Origin: Streptomyces iconiensis
Lineage (GTDB): Bacteria; Actinomycetota; Actinomycetes; Streptomycetales; Streptomycetaceae
Direction of reading: 5' to 3'
DNA: 64,000 nt
Assembly: GCF_028657195.3 (NCBI RefSeq)
Contig: NZ_JANCPR020000011.1
Span: forward strand, 1-64,000
In this document: piece after piece, positions 7,000-15,363 of the stretch
Position numbering within the stretch: position 1 is the stretch's first letter
Layout of the letters: every line of letters begins with the position of its first letter
The notes under the pieces: generated by a model
Database searches by the model: none
The model's input: only the letters and a program-made list of their open reading frames with translations
Told to the model about the DNA's origin: nothing
Translations under genes and position numbers: made by a program

Positions 7000-9336
7000 A
7001 TGAACGACGACGCTGAGCAGCAGCCTCCCACCCTTCCCGACGGGCACTCCGGGCCCCGCGACCCCGTCGCGGTCCCAGGCTCCGTCCCGGCGAACTACCC
7101 GCGGCTCCAGCTGGCCCGCGCCCTGCACACCGCGCTGGCCCACGAGGACGCCGCGGCCCGGCGCCGGGCCGAGAGCAAAGCCGGGCGCTGGCGGGCTGTG
7201 CTCGCGGGTATGGCGGACGGCCGGCTGGCCATCGGTTCGCGTACGCCGGTGGACGGGCTGCCTGCCTGGGTGACGCCGGAGGTCGTACGGGGCGGCTTCG
7301 CCACATCGGCCGCGAGCGCGGAGGGTCCGCTCCAGCCGTACGAGACGGCCGCCGCCTCTGCCGCGGGGTTGCCCGCCGAACGCGCCGCGCTGTTCGCGTA
7401 CTGCCTCACCGAACCGGGGCTGGCGCACCTGTACGGACTGCTCGACAGCGGCCGTTACGAGATCCGCGTGCCCGAGGAGGCCGCGCTGCTGACCGTGGCG
7501 TGGCTGATCCGTACCGGCGATGTGGCGGCTGCGCTGGAGCTGCTGGACGAGCTGGAGCCGTTCGCGGCGCGGCTGCGCTTCACCCCGCGCCCCTCGGCGC
7601 TGCCCGCACCGGATGTCCGCGCCGTCCACCGGCGCACGGTCGGGGAGGCGAGCGGGAAGCTGGCCGTGAAGCGGCCCAAGGCCGCTGTCGAGACGCAGCG
7701 CGAAGCCCTCACGGTCTGGCAGCCGTTCGGCGACGAGTTGCTCGCCCACTGGCTGAAGACCGCCCCTGCGGGCGACCGCGTACGGGCAGACGTTCCCGAC
7801 CGTGCCTGGCACGCGCGCGGCGCCGAACTGCTGGGCCGTTACCAGGAGTTGGCCGCCCTGCACACCCGCTGCACCAAGCACAGCGACCCGAAGCAGAACC
7901 TCGGCATCCTGCTCGGCGCGCTGGAGGAGAGCGTCGCCGGGCGCCCCTTGGACGCGCGGCGGCTCGGACTGCTGCGGCACGCGGTGGAGTCGATGGTGCG
8001 GCGGCGCGGCATGCCGGGTTCCGAGGCGCACACGGCGCTGCGCGCGGGTCAGGCCGCGCAGGCGGCCCGCCCCTCGCATCACGCCTACGCCCAGCTCGTC
8101 CTGCGACGGCTCTCGGTTCTGCCCCAGGAGACGGGCGCGGGCGAGGTGGCGCCGCTGGTCTCCGCCGTCTCGGCGGACGAGGCCCGCACGAGCGGACTGC
8201 CGTCCGGCTCGGCCGTCCCCGCGGCGGTGCGGCGGGTCGTCGAGAACGCGCTGAGCGCCCCGCTCGGCACTCTCGTGGAGCGCGGCGTGGTGCCCTCGGC
8301 CGAGGTGCTGGCCGAACTCGTACCGCAGCTGGTCGCCTCGACCAGCGCGCAGGTCTACCCGGACGAGGCGCTGCGCACCCTGATGGCCGCGAACTACCGC
8401 GCCTTCCGCAACCGCCGCTCGCTGCTCCTGCTCGACCTCGCGCAGCAGATACGGCCCGAGGAACTGCCGTGGGTAGCAGCGGTGCGCCCGTACCGCGCCG
8501 ACGGGGAGGGCCGGGAGCCGGCCAGAGCCGCACTGCACCAGCTCGGCGAGCTAGCCGTACAGGCGTTCCCCGGCACGCTGCTGCCCAACCCGCTCATCCG
8601 GGAACTCGGCGTGCTCGCACGGCAGTCCGAGTCCGGGGCGCCGCTCGTCGCGGAGCTGGCCGCCGACATCTTCATGGGCACCTTCACCCCGGCGTACCTC
8701 GCGGCGGCGCGCGTCGCAGCGGAACTTCTCCGCGGGACCCTCTACGAGCACTACTACGACATCGACTACGCCGCTGTCCGTGACCTCGCGATCAGGGAGG
8801 CCGCCGCATCGCTGAACGGGCCGCACCGGGCCCGCACCTCCCCCGGGTTCGCGAGGCTGTGCGCCGAGCGGGCCGGCGAGTCCGGGGGCGGTTCCTGGTC
8901 GGTGGCGGCCAACGGGAAGATCATCGAGCAGGCCCAGATCCTCACCACGCACAACCTCGCGTCCCTGGCCGCCGGGGTCGGTATCGCCCCCGCGCCAGGC
9001 TGGGCCGACCTGGCCCGGCGCTCCTTCGCCACCGTCTGCCGACTGACGGCCCGCGTGCACGGCAACCCGCGCCCGCTGTCCACGATCAAGGACGCGGCGT
9101 ACGCGTGGCGCCACATGCTCTTCCACCTCTCGCTCTGCACCCCGGCAGAACAGGCCCATTTCCTCACCGGACTCCCCGAAGAGACCGCCCGCTACCCCGC
9201 GCACACCGCCGCCCGCCTGGCCCCCGCGCTCACCGGCCTGCACCGGGCCGCAGCCGGCGACCCCGTCGAATCCGGCGGCGGGCGCCGCCTCCTCGGCTGG
9301 ACGACCGGACACCACTGGCTCCGCGAAGCCCGATAA
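7000..9336 (+). CDS. Unrecognised 778-aa protein linked to tRNA-like element
   Basis: I do not recognise a named domain. The chain is 778 aa, mostly alpha-helical in appearance, rich in Ala/Leu/Arg, with no signal peptide or membrane segment. It resembles a helical-repeat scaffold. Notable segments are DPKQNLGILLGALEES, LMAANYRAFRNRRSLLLLDL, LYEHYYDIDYAAVRDLAI and a conserved-looking GSWSVAANGKIIEQAQILTT near residue 645. No Walker, nuclease, MIDAS or methyltransferase motif is seen. The ATG at 7000 has no Shine-Dalgarno sequence: the bases in front are the 3' strand of the tRNA-like acceptor stem. This tight linkage suggests the protein and RNA work together or that the RNA controls its expression. 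It ends at 9336 with no linked downstream gene. Confidence 0.85.
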   Translation: MNDDAEQQPPTLPDGHSGPRDPVAVPGSVPANYPRLQLARALHTALAHEDAAARRRAESKAGRWRAVLAGMADGRLAIGSRTPVDGLPAWVTPEVVRGGFATSAASAEGPLQPYETAAASAAGLPAERAALFAYCLTEPGLAHLYGLLDSGRYEIRVPEEAALLTVAWLIRTGDVAAALELLDELEPFAARLRFTPRPSALPAPDVRAVHRRTVGEASGKLAVKRPKAAVETQREALTVWQPFGDELLAHWLKTAPAGDRVRADVPDRAWHARGAELLGRYQELAALHTRCTKHSDPKQNLGILLGALEESVAGRPLDARRLGLLRHAVESMVRRRGMPGSEAHTALRAGQAAQAARPSHHAYAQLVLRRLSVLPQETGAGEVAPLVSAVSADEARTSGLPSGSAVPAAVRRVVENALSAPLGTLVERGVVPSAEVLAELVPQLVASTSAQVYPDEALRTLMAANYRAFRNRRSLLLLDLAQQIRPEELPWVAAVRPYRADGEGREPARAALHQLGELAVQAFPGTLLPNPLIRELGVLARQSESGAPLVAELAADIFMGTFTPAYLAAARVAAELLRGTLYEHYYDIDYAAVRDLAIREAAASLNGPHRARTSPGFARLCAERAGESGGGSWSVAANGKIIEQAQILTTHNLASLAAGVGIAPAPGWADLARRSFATVCRLTARVHGNPRPLSTIKDAAYAWRHMLFHLSLCTPAEQAHFLTGLPEETARYPAHTAARLAPALTGLHRAAAGDPVESGGGRRLLGWTTGHHWLREAR

Positions 9337-9666
9337 CCGACGCCCGATAACCGACCCCCGCACCACTCACGCATACCGGCGCCCCGGAGGCGACACGGAG
9401 ACCGGACAACGTGCCGCGACGAGCAGCAGGCCCAGCCCCAGCAGCACCACGCCCCGCTCCATGCGCGCGAAGAAAGCCGGTTCCGGATCATGAACTCCCG
9501 TACCGGCGCGGCCTGGGCCGCACAGGACGCGGCCGGAGGCCAGGGGGCGCAGGGCAAAGAGCTGTGAGGGCGGGGGCCACGAGAGGGGCGGCGTCCGGGC
9601 GATCCGTGACGCCCAGGGAAGGCGCACCCCGTATGAGGCGGTCAGGGCTTGCGGGCCGTATGGCGG
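9337..9666. other. Gene-free stretch with duplication at the methyltransferase end
   Basis: No supported gene. A 20-bp sequence (GGCGGTCAGGGCTTGCGGGC) occurs at 9637-9656 and again at 9662-9681, where the second copy carries the stop codon of the leftward methyltransferase gene. A duplicated stop region therefore follows that gene. Confidence 0.55.
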
Positions 9667-10476
9667 TCAGGGCTTGCGGGCGAGGCCGCCGTGCACGGCG
9701 ATCTGCGGAGGTTCACCGAAGGGCAGCGCTTCCGGACGCCATCGGGGGCAGGAGACGACGCCGGGCTCCAGCAGCTCCAGGCCCTCGAAGAACCCTTCGA
9801 TCTCCCCGGGCGTGCGCGGGGTGTAGGGCACGGCGCCGCTGCCGGAGTTGAAGCGCGCGATGGCCTCCAGGTAGGCCGGGTCGGTGGTACTGCCGTCGTT
9901 GAGCGCGAGATAGCTGCCGGCCGGCAGCGCGTCCAGCAGCCGCGCCGTCACCGCGCGCGCCTGCTCGTAGTCGTCGACCAGTCCCAGGATGCCCATCAGC
10001 ATCAACCCGACAGGCCGCCCCAGCTCAAGGGGCTCGCCGGCCGCGGCGACGATGCCCTCCGGGTCCCGCACATCGGCGTGCAGGTAACTGGTGACGCCCT
10101 CAGGGGTACTGGTGAGCAGCGCCTCGGCGTGCGCGAGGACCAACGGGTCGTTGTCGACGTAGACGATCCGCGCGGCGGGGTTCATACGCTGGGCGAGCTC
10201 GTGGGTGTTGTCGACGGTCGGCAGCCCTGTGCCGATGTCGAGGAACTGGTCGATACCCGCCTCGCCAGCGAGGTACCTGACGACACGTCCGGTGAAGGCG
10301 CGCGAGTGGCGGGTGATGTCGACCATGCCGGGGAAGACCTCGCAGACCTTGTCACCGGCTGCACGGTCGACGTCGTAGTGGTCCTTGCCGCCGAGGAGGT
10401 AATTCCAGATACGCGCGGAATGCGGAACCGTGGTATCGATCTTCGGCGGGTGCTGCTGCCCCGTACTGTCCGTCAT
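9667..10476 (-). CDS. SAV2177-type SAM-dependent methyltransferase
   Basis: 269 aa from ATG 10476, chosen over in-frame GTGs at 10485/10479 because the GAGGAG site sits about 8 nt upstream of the ATG. The opening PHSARIWNYLLGGKDHYDVDRAAG is the signature of the DUF574 / Methyltransf_19 group, abundant in Streptomyces. The SAM-binding motif FLDIGTGLPT and the acidic VYVDNDPLV follow. The substrate of this family is generally unknown. It is monocistronic, with an imperfect palindrome (AGTCCC-GGAC-GGGACT, 10587-10602) in its upstream region. Confidence 0.9.
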   Translation of the reverse strand: MTDSTGQQHPPKIDTTVPHSARIWNYLLGGKDHYDVDRAAGDKVCEVFPGMVDITRHSRAFTGRVVRYLAGEAGIDQFLDIGTGLPTVDNTHELAQRMNPAARIVYVDNDPLVLAHAEALLTSTPEGVTSYLHADVRDPEGIVAAAGEPLELGRPVGLMLMGILGLVDDYEQARAVTARLLDALPAGSYLALNDGSTTDPAYLEAIARFNSGSGAVPYTPRTPGEIEGFFEGLELLEPGVVSCPRWRPEALPFGEPPQIAVHGGLARKP

Positions 10477-10752
10477 CACGTGCACTCCTCGCCGGCCTGT
10501 GTAGAGGCATTCCGTCAGCTGTCAGCGTGTACCGCCAACGTAGCGCCAACCGGCCACTCACCGTGCCCCGTCGCACACCACCACACAGTCCCGGACGGGA
10601 CTTGACCACTACCCCAACTGTCCGAGTGTGTCCCGGAGTTGTACGAGCCCGCCGCTTGTGTCTGTTCCTGCGTCGTTGCTCGGCTGGGCTGTTGGGCACG
10701 CGGTCGCCGCTGGGCGAGGTGACTTCCGGGCGGAGGGCCCGCGGGCCCGCGG

Positions 10753-11223
10753 CTACGAGTTGCCGAACCAGCCAGGTGCGTCGAGCAGGAACGGCTCTGC
10801 CGGTGTCACGCTGCGCAGGTCGGCTTCCAGCGCGCGGAGGCGGTCTCCACCGAGAGTCTGGGCCCAGTCGGCCCGGAGACGGTCGAAGATGCGTGCCGAC
10901 AAGGCCAGGCAGTCGATGCCGCGGTCGGTGAGTCGCACGGTCTTGCGCCGTGCGTCGCGCGGATCCGTCCCGCGTTCCACGTACCCAAGCCGCTCAAGCG
11001 AATCGATCGTCTTGCCGGCCGCCTGTTTGGAGACTCCGAGCCGACGGCCAAGATCCGCGGCGGTGGTGCCGTCCGGTCCGATCGCCTGGAAGACGAAGCC
11101 GTGCATAGGGCGGACATCCGGGTGTCCTTGGCGCGCGAGTTCGTCGTGGAGGTCATCGACGAGGACGCGGAAGGCAAGGAACAGTCGCAGCGGCAGCTCG
11201 AAGCCAGGGGGGTCACTTGACAC
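10753..11223 (-). CDS. MarR family transcriptional regulator
   Basis: 156 aa from GTG 11223; an in-frame TTG at 11232 is an alternative, and neither has a strong ribosome binding site. The winged helix is clear in TTAADLGRRLGVSKQAAGKTIDSLERLGYVER, followed by the wing DPRDARRKTVRLTDRG. It is divergent from the cupin gene at 11283, with a perfect palindrome in the gap that probably serves as its operator. The natural ligand is unknown. Confidence 0.88.
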   Translation of the reverse strand: MSSDPPGFELPLRLFLAFRVLVDDLHDELARQGHPDVRPMHGFVFQAIGPDGTTAADLGRRLGVSKQAAGKTIDSLERLGYVERGTDPRDARRKTVRLTDRGIDCLALSARIFDRLRADWAQTLGGDRLRALEADLRSVTPAEPFLLDAPGWFGNS

Positions 11224-11225
11224 GA

Positions 11226-11266
11226 TCGACAACCAAGTTCACTATCTCGACAACCATGTTGTCGAG
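11226..11266. promoter_or_regulatory. MarR operator candidate, TCGACAAC palindrome
   Basis: CTCGACAAC-N3-GTTGTCGAG is a perfect 9-bp inverted repeat at 11246-11266. A third TCGACAAC half-site lies at 11226-11233, 22 bp upstream and overlapping the start of the MarR gene. The arrangement suits mutual control of the MarR and cupin genes by a MarR dimer. Confidence 0.75.
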
Positions 11267-11282
11267 TTTAAAGGTTCCCACG

Positions 11283-11660
11283 ATGCCTGTCATCCGCCAT
11301 GCCGAGAGCCGCCGGACCGAGACCCCTAACGCCGTCATGACCACGCTTGCCTCGCCGACACTGGGCGGAGCCCAACACGCCCTGTGGCGCGTCGACATGC
11401 AGCCCGGCGCCACGGGCCCTCTCCACGCCTTCGATGCCGAGCAGGTGTGGACGGTGGTGGACGGCGGCGCGACCGTTGAGCTGGACGGTGAGAAGTTCAC
11501 CGTGGCGCCGGGCGACACGGTCGTCCTTCCCGCCGCAGTACCGCGGCGCATATCCGCCGCCCCCGAGGCAGGCTTCGCCGCGATTGTCGCCGCCTCCCCC
11601 GGCGCGAGCGCTTCCACACCGAACGGCACCGGCAAGACGGTGCCCGCCTGGACCGTATAG
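11283..11660 (+). CDS. Cupin domain protein
   Basis: 125-aa single-domain cupin from ATG 11283, with AAAGG about 8 nt upstream. The cupin barrel is seen in MQPGATGPLHAFDAEQVWTVVDGGATVELDGE and then VAPGDTVVLPAAVPRRI. The metal-binding motif is reduced (one His and Glu/Gln in HAFDAEQ), so metal binding is uncertain. Proteins like this act as small sensors, isomerases or dioxygenase-like enzymes. The divergent MarR neighbour suggests induction by a small molecule. Confidence 0.85.
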   Translation: MPVIRHAESRRTETPNAVMTTLASPTLGGAQHALWRVDMQPGATGPLHAFDAEQVWTVVDGGATVELDGEKFTVAPGDTVVLPAAVPRRISAAPEAGFAAIVAASPGASASTPNGTGKTVPAWTV

Positions 11661-11784
11661 GGCGGTTCGGGGGCCGTTCTGACGCGGTGGGCTGGGCCGG
11701 GCCGGACCGCTGCCACAGAAGAGCCCGTACGGGGCGCGGCCTCGCAGCACCGGCTCCCGTTGGCACATTTTCAGCGGCGGCCTG

Positions 11785-12465
11785 TCACATCGGGTGGGTG
11801 GCGGGGGTCATATTGGTAGCGGGGGTCATACGAAAGCGCTTCATGAGGAAGCTCAGCCAGTAGGTGGTGTGGAGGACCGCTTCGGAGCGGCTGGAGGCCA
11901 TGCCGTGTCCAACTCCGTCCCAGATACGGAGGAGAGCCGGGGTATCGGGGCCGACCGCGGCCTGGATGCGGGCGACGGCCTTGCGGGTCTGGCCGGGGGG
12001 ACACGCGGAGTCGATGGCTCCGGCGTGGACGTAGAACCAGGGGTAAGGGGTGTTGTCATCGACCAGTTGATACGGCGACGTTCCTGCCAGACGGCGGACT
12101 TCGTCAGGGGTGTCGAAGCCGGCGAACTCATAGGAGATGGCGAATTTGCCGTACGGATCACGGTGGCTGCCGACCAGGTCGAGGATGGGGCACTGCGCCA
12201 CGACGGCTGCCCACAGGTCCGGGCGCTGGGCGAAGGCCGCGCCCGCCATGATGCCGCCGTTGCCCCAGCCGGTGACGGCGAGGCGGTCGGTGCTGGTGAG
12301 GTCCGTGGTGAGGAGGTGTTCGGCGATGGCGTAGAGGTCGTCGTAACTGTTCTGCTTCTGGCTTCCCCGCCCGGCGTCGGCCCAGTCCGATCCCAGATCG
12401 CTGCCTCCTCGCTGGTGAGAGATGACCAGTGCCCCGCCCGAGGCGACGAACGCGGCCAAGGGGCC
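11785..12465 (-). pseudogene. Prolyl-oligopeptidase (S9) C-terminal remnant
   Basis: The leftward frame carries the C-terminal catalytic region of a prolyl oligopeptidase: FVASGGALVISHQRGGSDLG, SYDDLYAIAEHL, GWGNGG, AQRPDLWAAVVAQCPILDLV, then an Asp in HAGAIDSACPP and a His in GVGHGM. The propeller and upstream part are missing. The nucleophile motif, normally GGSNGG, reads GWGNGG, so the catalytic Ser is gone. The match stops near 12465, where sequence resembling a different gene on the other strand begins. It is a truncated, probably inactive relic. Confidence 0.7.
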
Positions 12466-12469
12466 GGGG

Positions 12470-12705
12470 AATTGCGCGAACACCTGCGCTCCCAGTTCAC
12501 CGGCGACTTCGCTGCGCACCTGCCCGGCGACGATCCCGCAGTGCGCGCGGAGTTGCTGACCGCATGGATCGTCGGAATCGAGGTCCTGCGCTCGGTCATC
12601 GGCACGCCCGTCCTGGCATCGGCAGACCAGGACGATGTGCGCGCGGACTTCCGCAGGGGCGTAGCGGCCCTGCTGCACGGGGGCGGGCAGACGACAGGCA
12701 GTTGA
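12470..12705 (+). pseudogene. TetR regulator C-terminal remnant
   Basis: The rightward frame from about 12470 gives GELREHLRSQFTGDFAAHLP, then a segment with AELLTAWIVGIEVLRSVIG and VAALLHGGG before the stop at 12705. This is the helical C-terminal domain of a TetR-family repressor. The DNA-binding half is missing. Its truncated 5' end abuts the truncated 5' end of the S9 remnant, pointing to a deletion or insertion junction. Confidence 0.6.
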
Positions 12706-12771
12706 CCACCCAAGCCCGGGCGGCGGTCGCGGAGATGATGCGTCGGCGGGCAGGTCCAGTTGGGCAGCCCG

Positions 12772-14583
12772 CTACCGGTGACCGGAGCCGTTCGCGCGTT
12801 TCGCCAGGCCGCCCTGACAGGGAGCAGGTGCGACTCCCCCGGCATCTTCCCGCACGGGCAGCTGCCCCGTACGAGGCCCCGCGCATGAGGCGCGCATGAC
12901 TCCGTTGTCGAGCAAGAGACGGGATGCGGCACGCCTCATGGTGGTTTCGCGGTGTGTGACCACCAGTAGTGCGCAGTGCTGCCCGATGTGCTGAAGGGCA
13001 GCGAGTACGGACCCCTCCGCGGCGGGGTCCAAGTGGGCGGTCGGCTCATCGAGGAGGACGAGCACGGGGCGTGCCGCGAGAGCTCGGGCGATGGCGATGC
13101 GCTGGCGTTGGCCTCCTGAGAGCGCGGTGCCGTGTTCACCGACCATGGTGTGCAGGCCATCGGGCAGTGTGCGGATGTGGGTTGCCAGGCCGGTGAGTTC
13201 GAGGACGTTCCACAGGTCGTCGTCGGTGGCCTCGGGCGCGGCGTAGGCGAGGTTGTCGCGGACGGAGCCGTGCAGAAGGGGGCTGTGCTGTTCCACGAGG
13301 CCGACCATGCGTCGGTAGTCGGCCATGGGCAACTGTGCGACGTCGGTGCCCTGGAAGAGGATGCGTCCGCTGTCCGGTGTGTGGAGGCGGGCGGCGAGGT
13401 TCAGCACGGTTGTCTTGCCGGAGCCGGAGTCGCCGAGCAGTGTGGTGACTCCGCGCGGCGGCAACTGGAAGCTTGCTCCCCGTAGTACGGAGTGATTCCG
13501 GTCGTGGCCGTACCAGACGTCGCGGAACTCCAGCGCGGGCGTGCCGGGCACGGCGGCGGCTTGTGCCGGCTGCGTCTCGCGGCTGCTGTTGGCTTCCTGC
13601 GGTTGGGCGAGGGTTTCGGCGATGCGGCCGGCGGCGCCGCTGGCCTGCTGCAACAGGGCGGCGGCGCTGACGAGGGCGGTGAGGGGGACGGAGAGATAGT
13701 TGAGGTAGAGCAGGAAGGCTGCCAGGTCAGCGATCGAGGCGGTGCCCTGCGCGCTGCGCACGGCACCGACCACGACCGTTGCGGTCAGTGCCGCGTGGAG
13801 GGCGAGTTCACTGGCCGGCATGAGAACCGCGTTCAGCCGCGCGATCCGGAGCCCGGCGGCGCGTGCTTGGCGCGCGTGAGAGGTGATGCGGTCGGTCTCT
13901 CGCTGGGTGGCACCGCTCATGCGCACCGTGCGGATCGCGCTGAGCGCGCGTTCCAGTTCCGCGCTCATCTGACCGAGCACCCGCTGGTTGGTCTCGGCGG
14001 CCGGGCGCATGAGGTGCAGAGCAGGCAGCACCGTGAGGGCGAGCACCGCGACGACAGCCGCCGCGGTCGCCAGCAGCCACAGATCGAGCCATGCCATCAG
14101 CGTGAGGGTGCCCAACAGGCCGATGACTCCCGTCACCGCGTCGGTACAACCTGTGGCAAGGGCGGTGCGCAGGGCCGCGGTGTCGGTGCTCGCGCGGGAG
14201 AGCAGATCCCCCAGGCGGTGACGCTGGTAGTCGCAGGCCGGCAGCCGCAGAAGGTGGCCGATGAGCGTGGTCCGCAGCCCCAGGACGATGTTCTCGCCGG
14301 TCCGCCCGAGCACATAGCTGCCGGCAGCCTGCATCACTGCCTGGGCCGTGACGAGTGCGGCCAGCGCCCCGGCGTCGCGCCACGGGGGCGGACCGTGGCG
14401 CCCGGCCGCATCGACCGCGTGGCTCACCAGCAGCGGCTGGGCCAGGCCGAGGGCCAGAGCACAGAGCGTCAGGAGAACGCACAGGGCGAGGACCCTGCGG
14501 TGGCCACGGGTCAACCGGACCAGGAAGCGGAGTCTCCACGCGTGGTCGGAGCCTGAACACTTCCCGGGTACGGCACCGCTCAC
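12772..14583 (-). CDS. Lasso peptide ABC exporter (LarD-like)
   Basis: 603-aa half-transporter from GTG 14583, which overlaps the stop of the upstream protease gene (GTGA). The N-terminal ~320 residues hold the transmembrane domain with about six hydrophobic segments (LCVLLTLCALALGLAQPLLV, GVIGLLGTLTLMAWLDLWLL and others). The ATPase domain has Walker A GDSGSGKTT, signature LSGGQRQR and Walker B VLVLLDEP. It is the last gene of the lasso operon and should export the mature peptide and give self-immunity. The C-terminal ~40 residues after MRASCAG look unstructured. Confidence 0.9.
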   Translation of the reverse strand: MSGAVPGKCSGSDHAWRLRFLVRLTRGHRRVLALCVLLTLCALALGLAQPLLVSHAVDAAGRHGPPPWRDAGALAALVTAQAVMQAAGSYVLGRTGENIVLGLRTTLIGHLLRLPACDYQRHRLGDLLSRASTDTAALRTALATGCTDAVTGVIGLLGTLTLMAWLDLWLLATAAAVVAVLALTVLPALHLMRPAAETNQRVLGQMSAELERALSAIRTVRMSGATQRETDRITSHARQARAAGLRIARLNAVLMPASELALHAALTATVVVGAVRSAQGTASIADLAAFLLYLNYLSVPLTALVSAAALLQQASGAAGRIAETLAQPQEANSSRETQPAQAAAVPGTPALEFRDVWYGHDRNHSVLRGASFQLPPRGVTTLLGDSGSGKTTVLNLAARLHTPDSGRILFQGTDVAQLPMADYRRMVGLVEQHSPLLHGSVRDNLAYAAPEATDDDLWNVLELTGLATHIRTLPDGLHTMVGEHGTALSGGQRQRIAIARALAARPVLVLLDEPTAHLDPAAEGSVLAALQHIGQHCALLVVTHRETTMRRAASRLLLDNGVMRASCAGPRTGQLPVREDAGGVAPAPCQGGLAKRANGSGHR

Positions 14584-15011
14584 GGCCTGGTCCGCGGGGC
14601 GCGGGGTCCGACAGTCATGATGGCCCGGTAGTGGTCTGCCGGATACGGCTCGTCCACAGGCCGCCCTTCGGCCTCCACCCAGGCATGTGCGGCGAACGGC
14701 TGGGTGCGCACTCCGGTGCACCAGATGGGCCAGCTGCCACGCATCCGGCACAGCAGCGCGGTGGCGAGGGAACGTTGCAGACACCCTTCACCCGCGCAGG
14801 ACACGCTGAGCGCGACCACACCCGCACGGGCCCGGCGTACCTCGGCGAACGTAGCGGTGCGGGCACCGCGGCTGACCCAGGTGAGCACGGCGCGGATGCG
14901 GCGCGGCGGCTGCTTCGCCAGCAGCCAGGCGAGGGTGATGGCGACCCGGATCGGCGGCCTGCGCCAGAGAGCGGGCCTGGTCCCCGTGGGCAGCGCGGTG
15001 TTGACGCTCAT
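14580..15011 (-). CDS. Lasso peptide leader protease B2
   Basis: 143-aa transglutaminase-like cysteine protease from ATG 15011, overlapping the upstream B1 stop by 4 nt (ATGA). The catalytic triad is visible: Cys77 in SCAGEGCLQRSLA, His109 in AHAWVEAEG and Asp120 in RPVDEP. In split lasso systems this protein removes the leader peptide after B1 presents it. Four-base overlaps on both sides imply translational coupling with B1 and the exporter. Confidence 0.92.
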   Translation of the reverse strand: MSVNTALPTGTRPALWRRPPIRVAITLAWLLAKQPPRRIRAVLTWVSRGARTATFAEVRRARAGVVALSVSCAGEGCLQRSLATALLCRMRGSWPIWCTGVRTQPFAAHAWVEAEGRPVDEPYPADHYRAIMTVGPRAPRTRP

Positions 15012-15349
15012 GCCGCGCCTCCCCGGATCGCGCGGGCGTTCTGCCCGTGGCCGGCAGCGGCGGTGCCCGTCTCGTGCGCCGCTTCCGCAACGGCCTGGAC
15101 CAGCCCTTGCCGCGTAAGGCACGTCACGAAAGCGGCGATGTCCGCGCCGGCGCGCTCGGCGTCGGCGTCCGTCGTCCCTTCGGAGAGGCGCCGGGCGAGT
15201 TCCTGGGGACGGGCACCGTCCAGCAGAGCTGTCAGTACGGTCGCCCCTGTGCCGTTGAGTTCGAAGTACCTGCCCGTCGTCTCGTCCAGCAGGGCCATGC
15301 CGTTGTCGGTGACGGCGGTGGAGACGTGCGGCTTCAGTCGTACGGTCAC
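15008..15349 (-). CDS. Lasso peptide RRE protein B1 (PqqD-like)
   Basis: 113 aa from GTG 15349, with GAGGAA 5 nt upstream. It shows the PqqD/RiPP recognition-element fold: VTDNGMALLDETTGRYFELNGTGATVLTALLDGARPQELARRL. In lasso synthesis this domain binds the leader (chiefly its YxxP region) and hands it to the B2 protease. It lies 14 bp after the cyclase stop and overlaps the B2 start. The C-terminal tail is Ala/Gly-rich and longer than the minimal RRE. Confidence 0.92.
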   Translation of the reverse strand: MTVRLKPHVSTAVTDNGMALLDETTGRYFELNGTGATVLTALLDGARPQELARRLSEGTTDADAERAGADIAAFVTCLTRQGLVQAVAEAAHETGTAAAGHGQNARAIRGGAA

Positions 15350-15363
15350 GCGTATTCCTCGGT

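Noticed and set aside
6925..9336. Ro60/TROVE protein with a YrlA-type tRNA-mimicking Y RNA.
   Set aside because: The idea fits a tRNA-like RNA beside a large helical protein, but the protein has no DxSxS MIDAS motif and no TROVE-like segments I can recognise, and the RNA is a lone cloverleaf.
9367..9627. A small membrane protein ending MERGVVLLGLGLLLVAARCP.
   Set aside because: The hydrophobic stretch is short, there is no ribosome binding site, and upstream residues look random.
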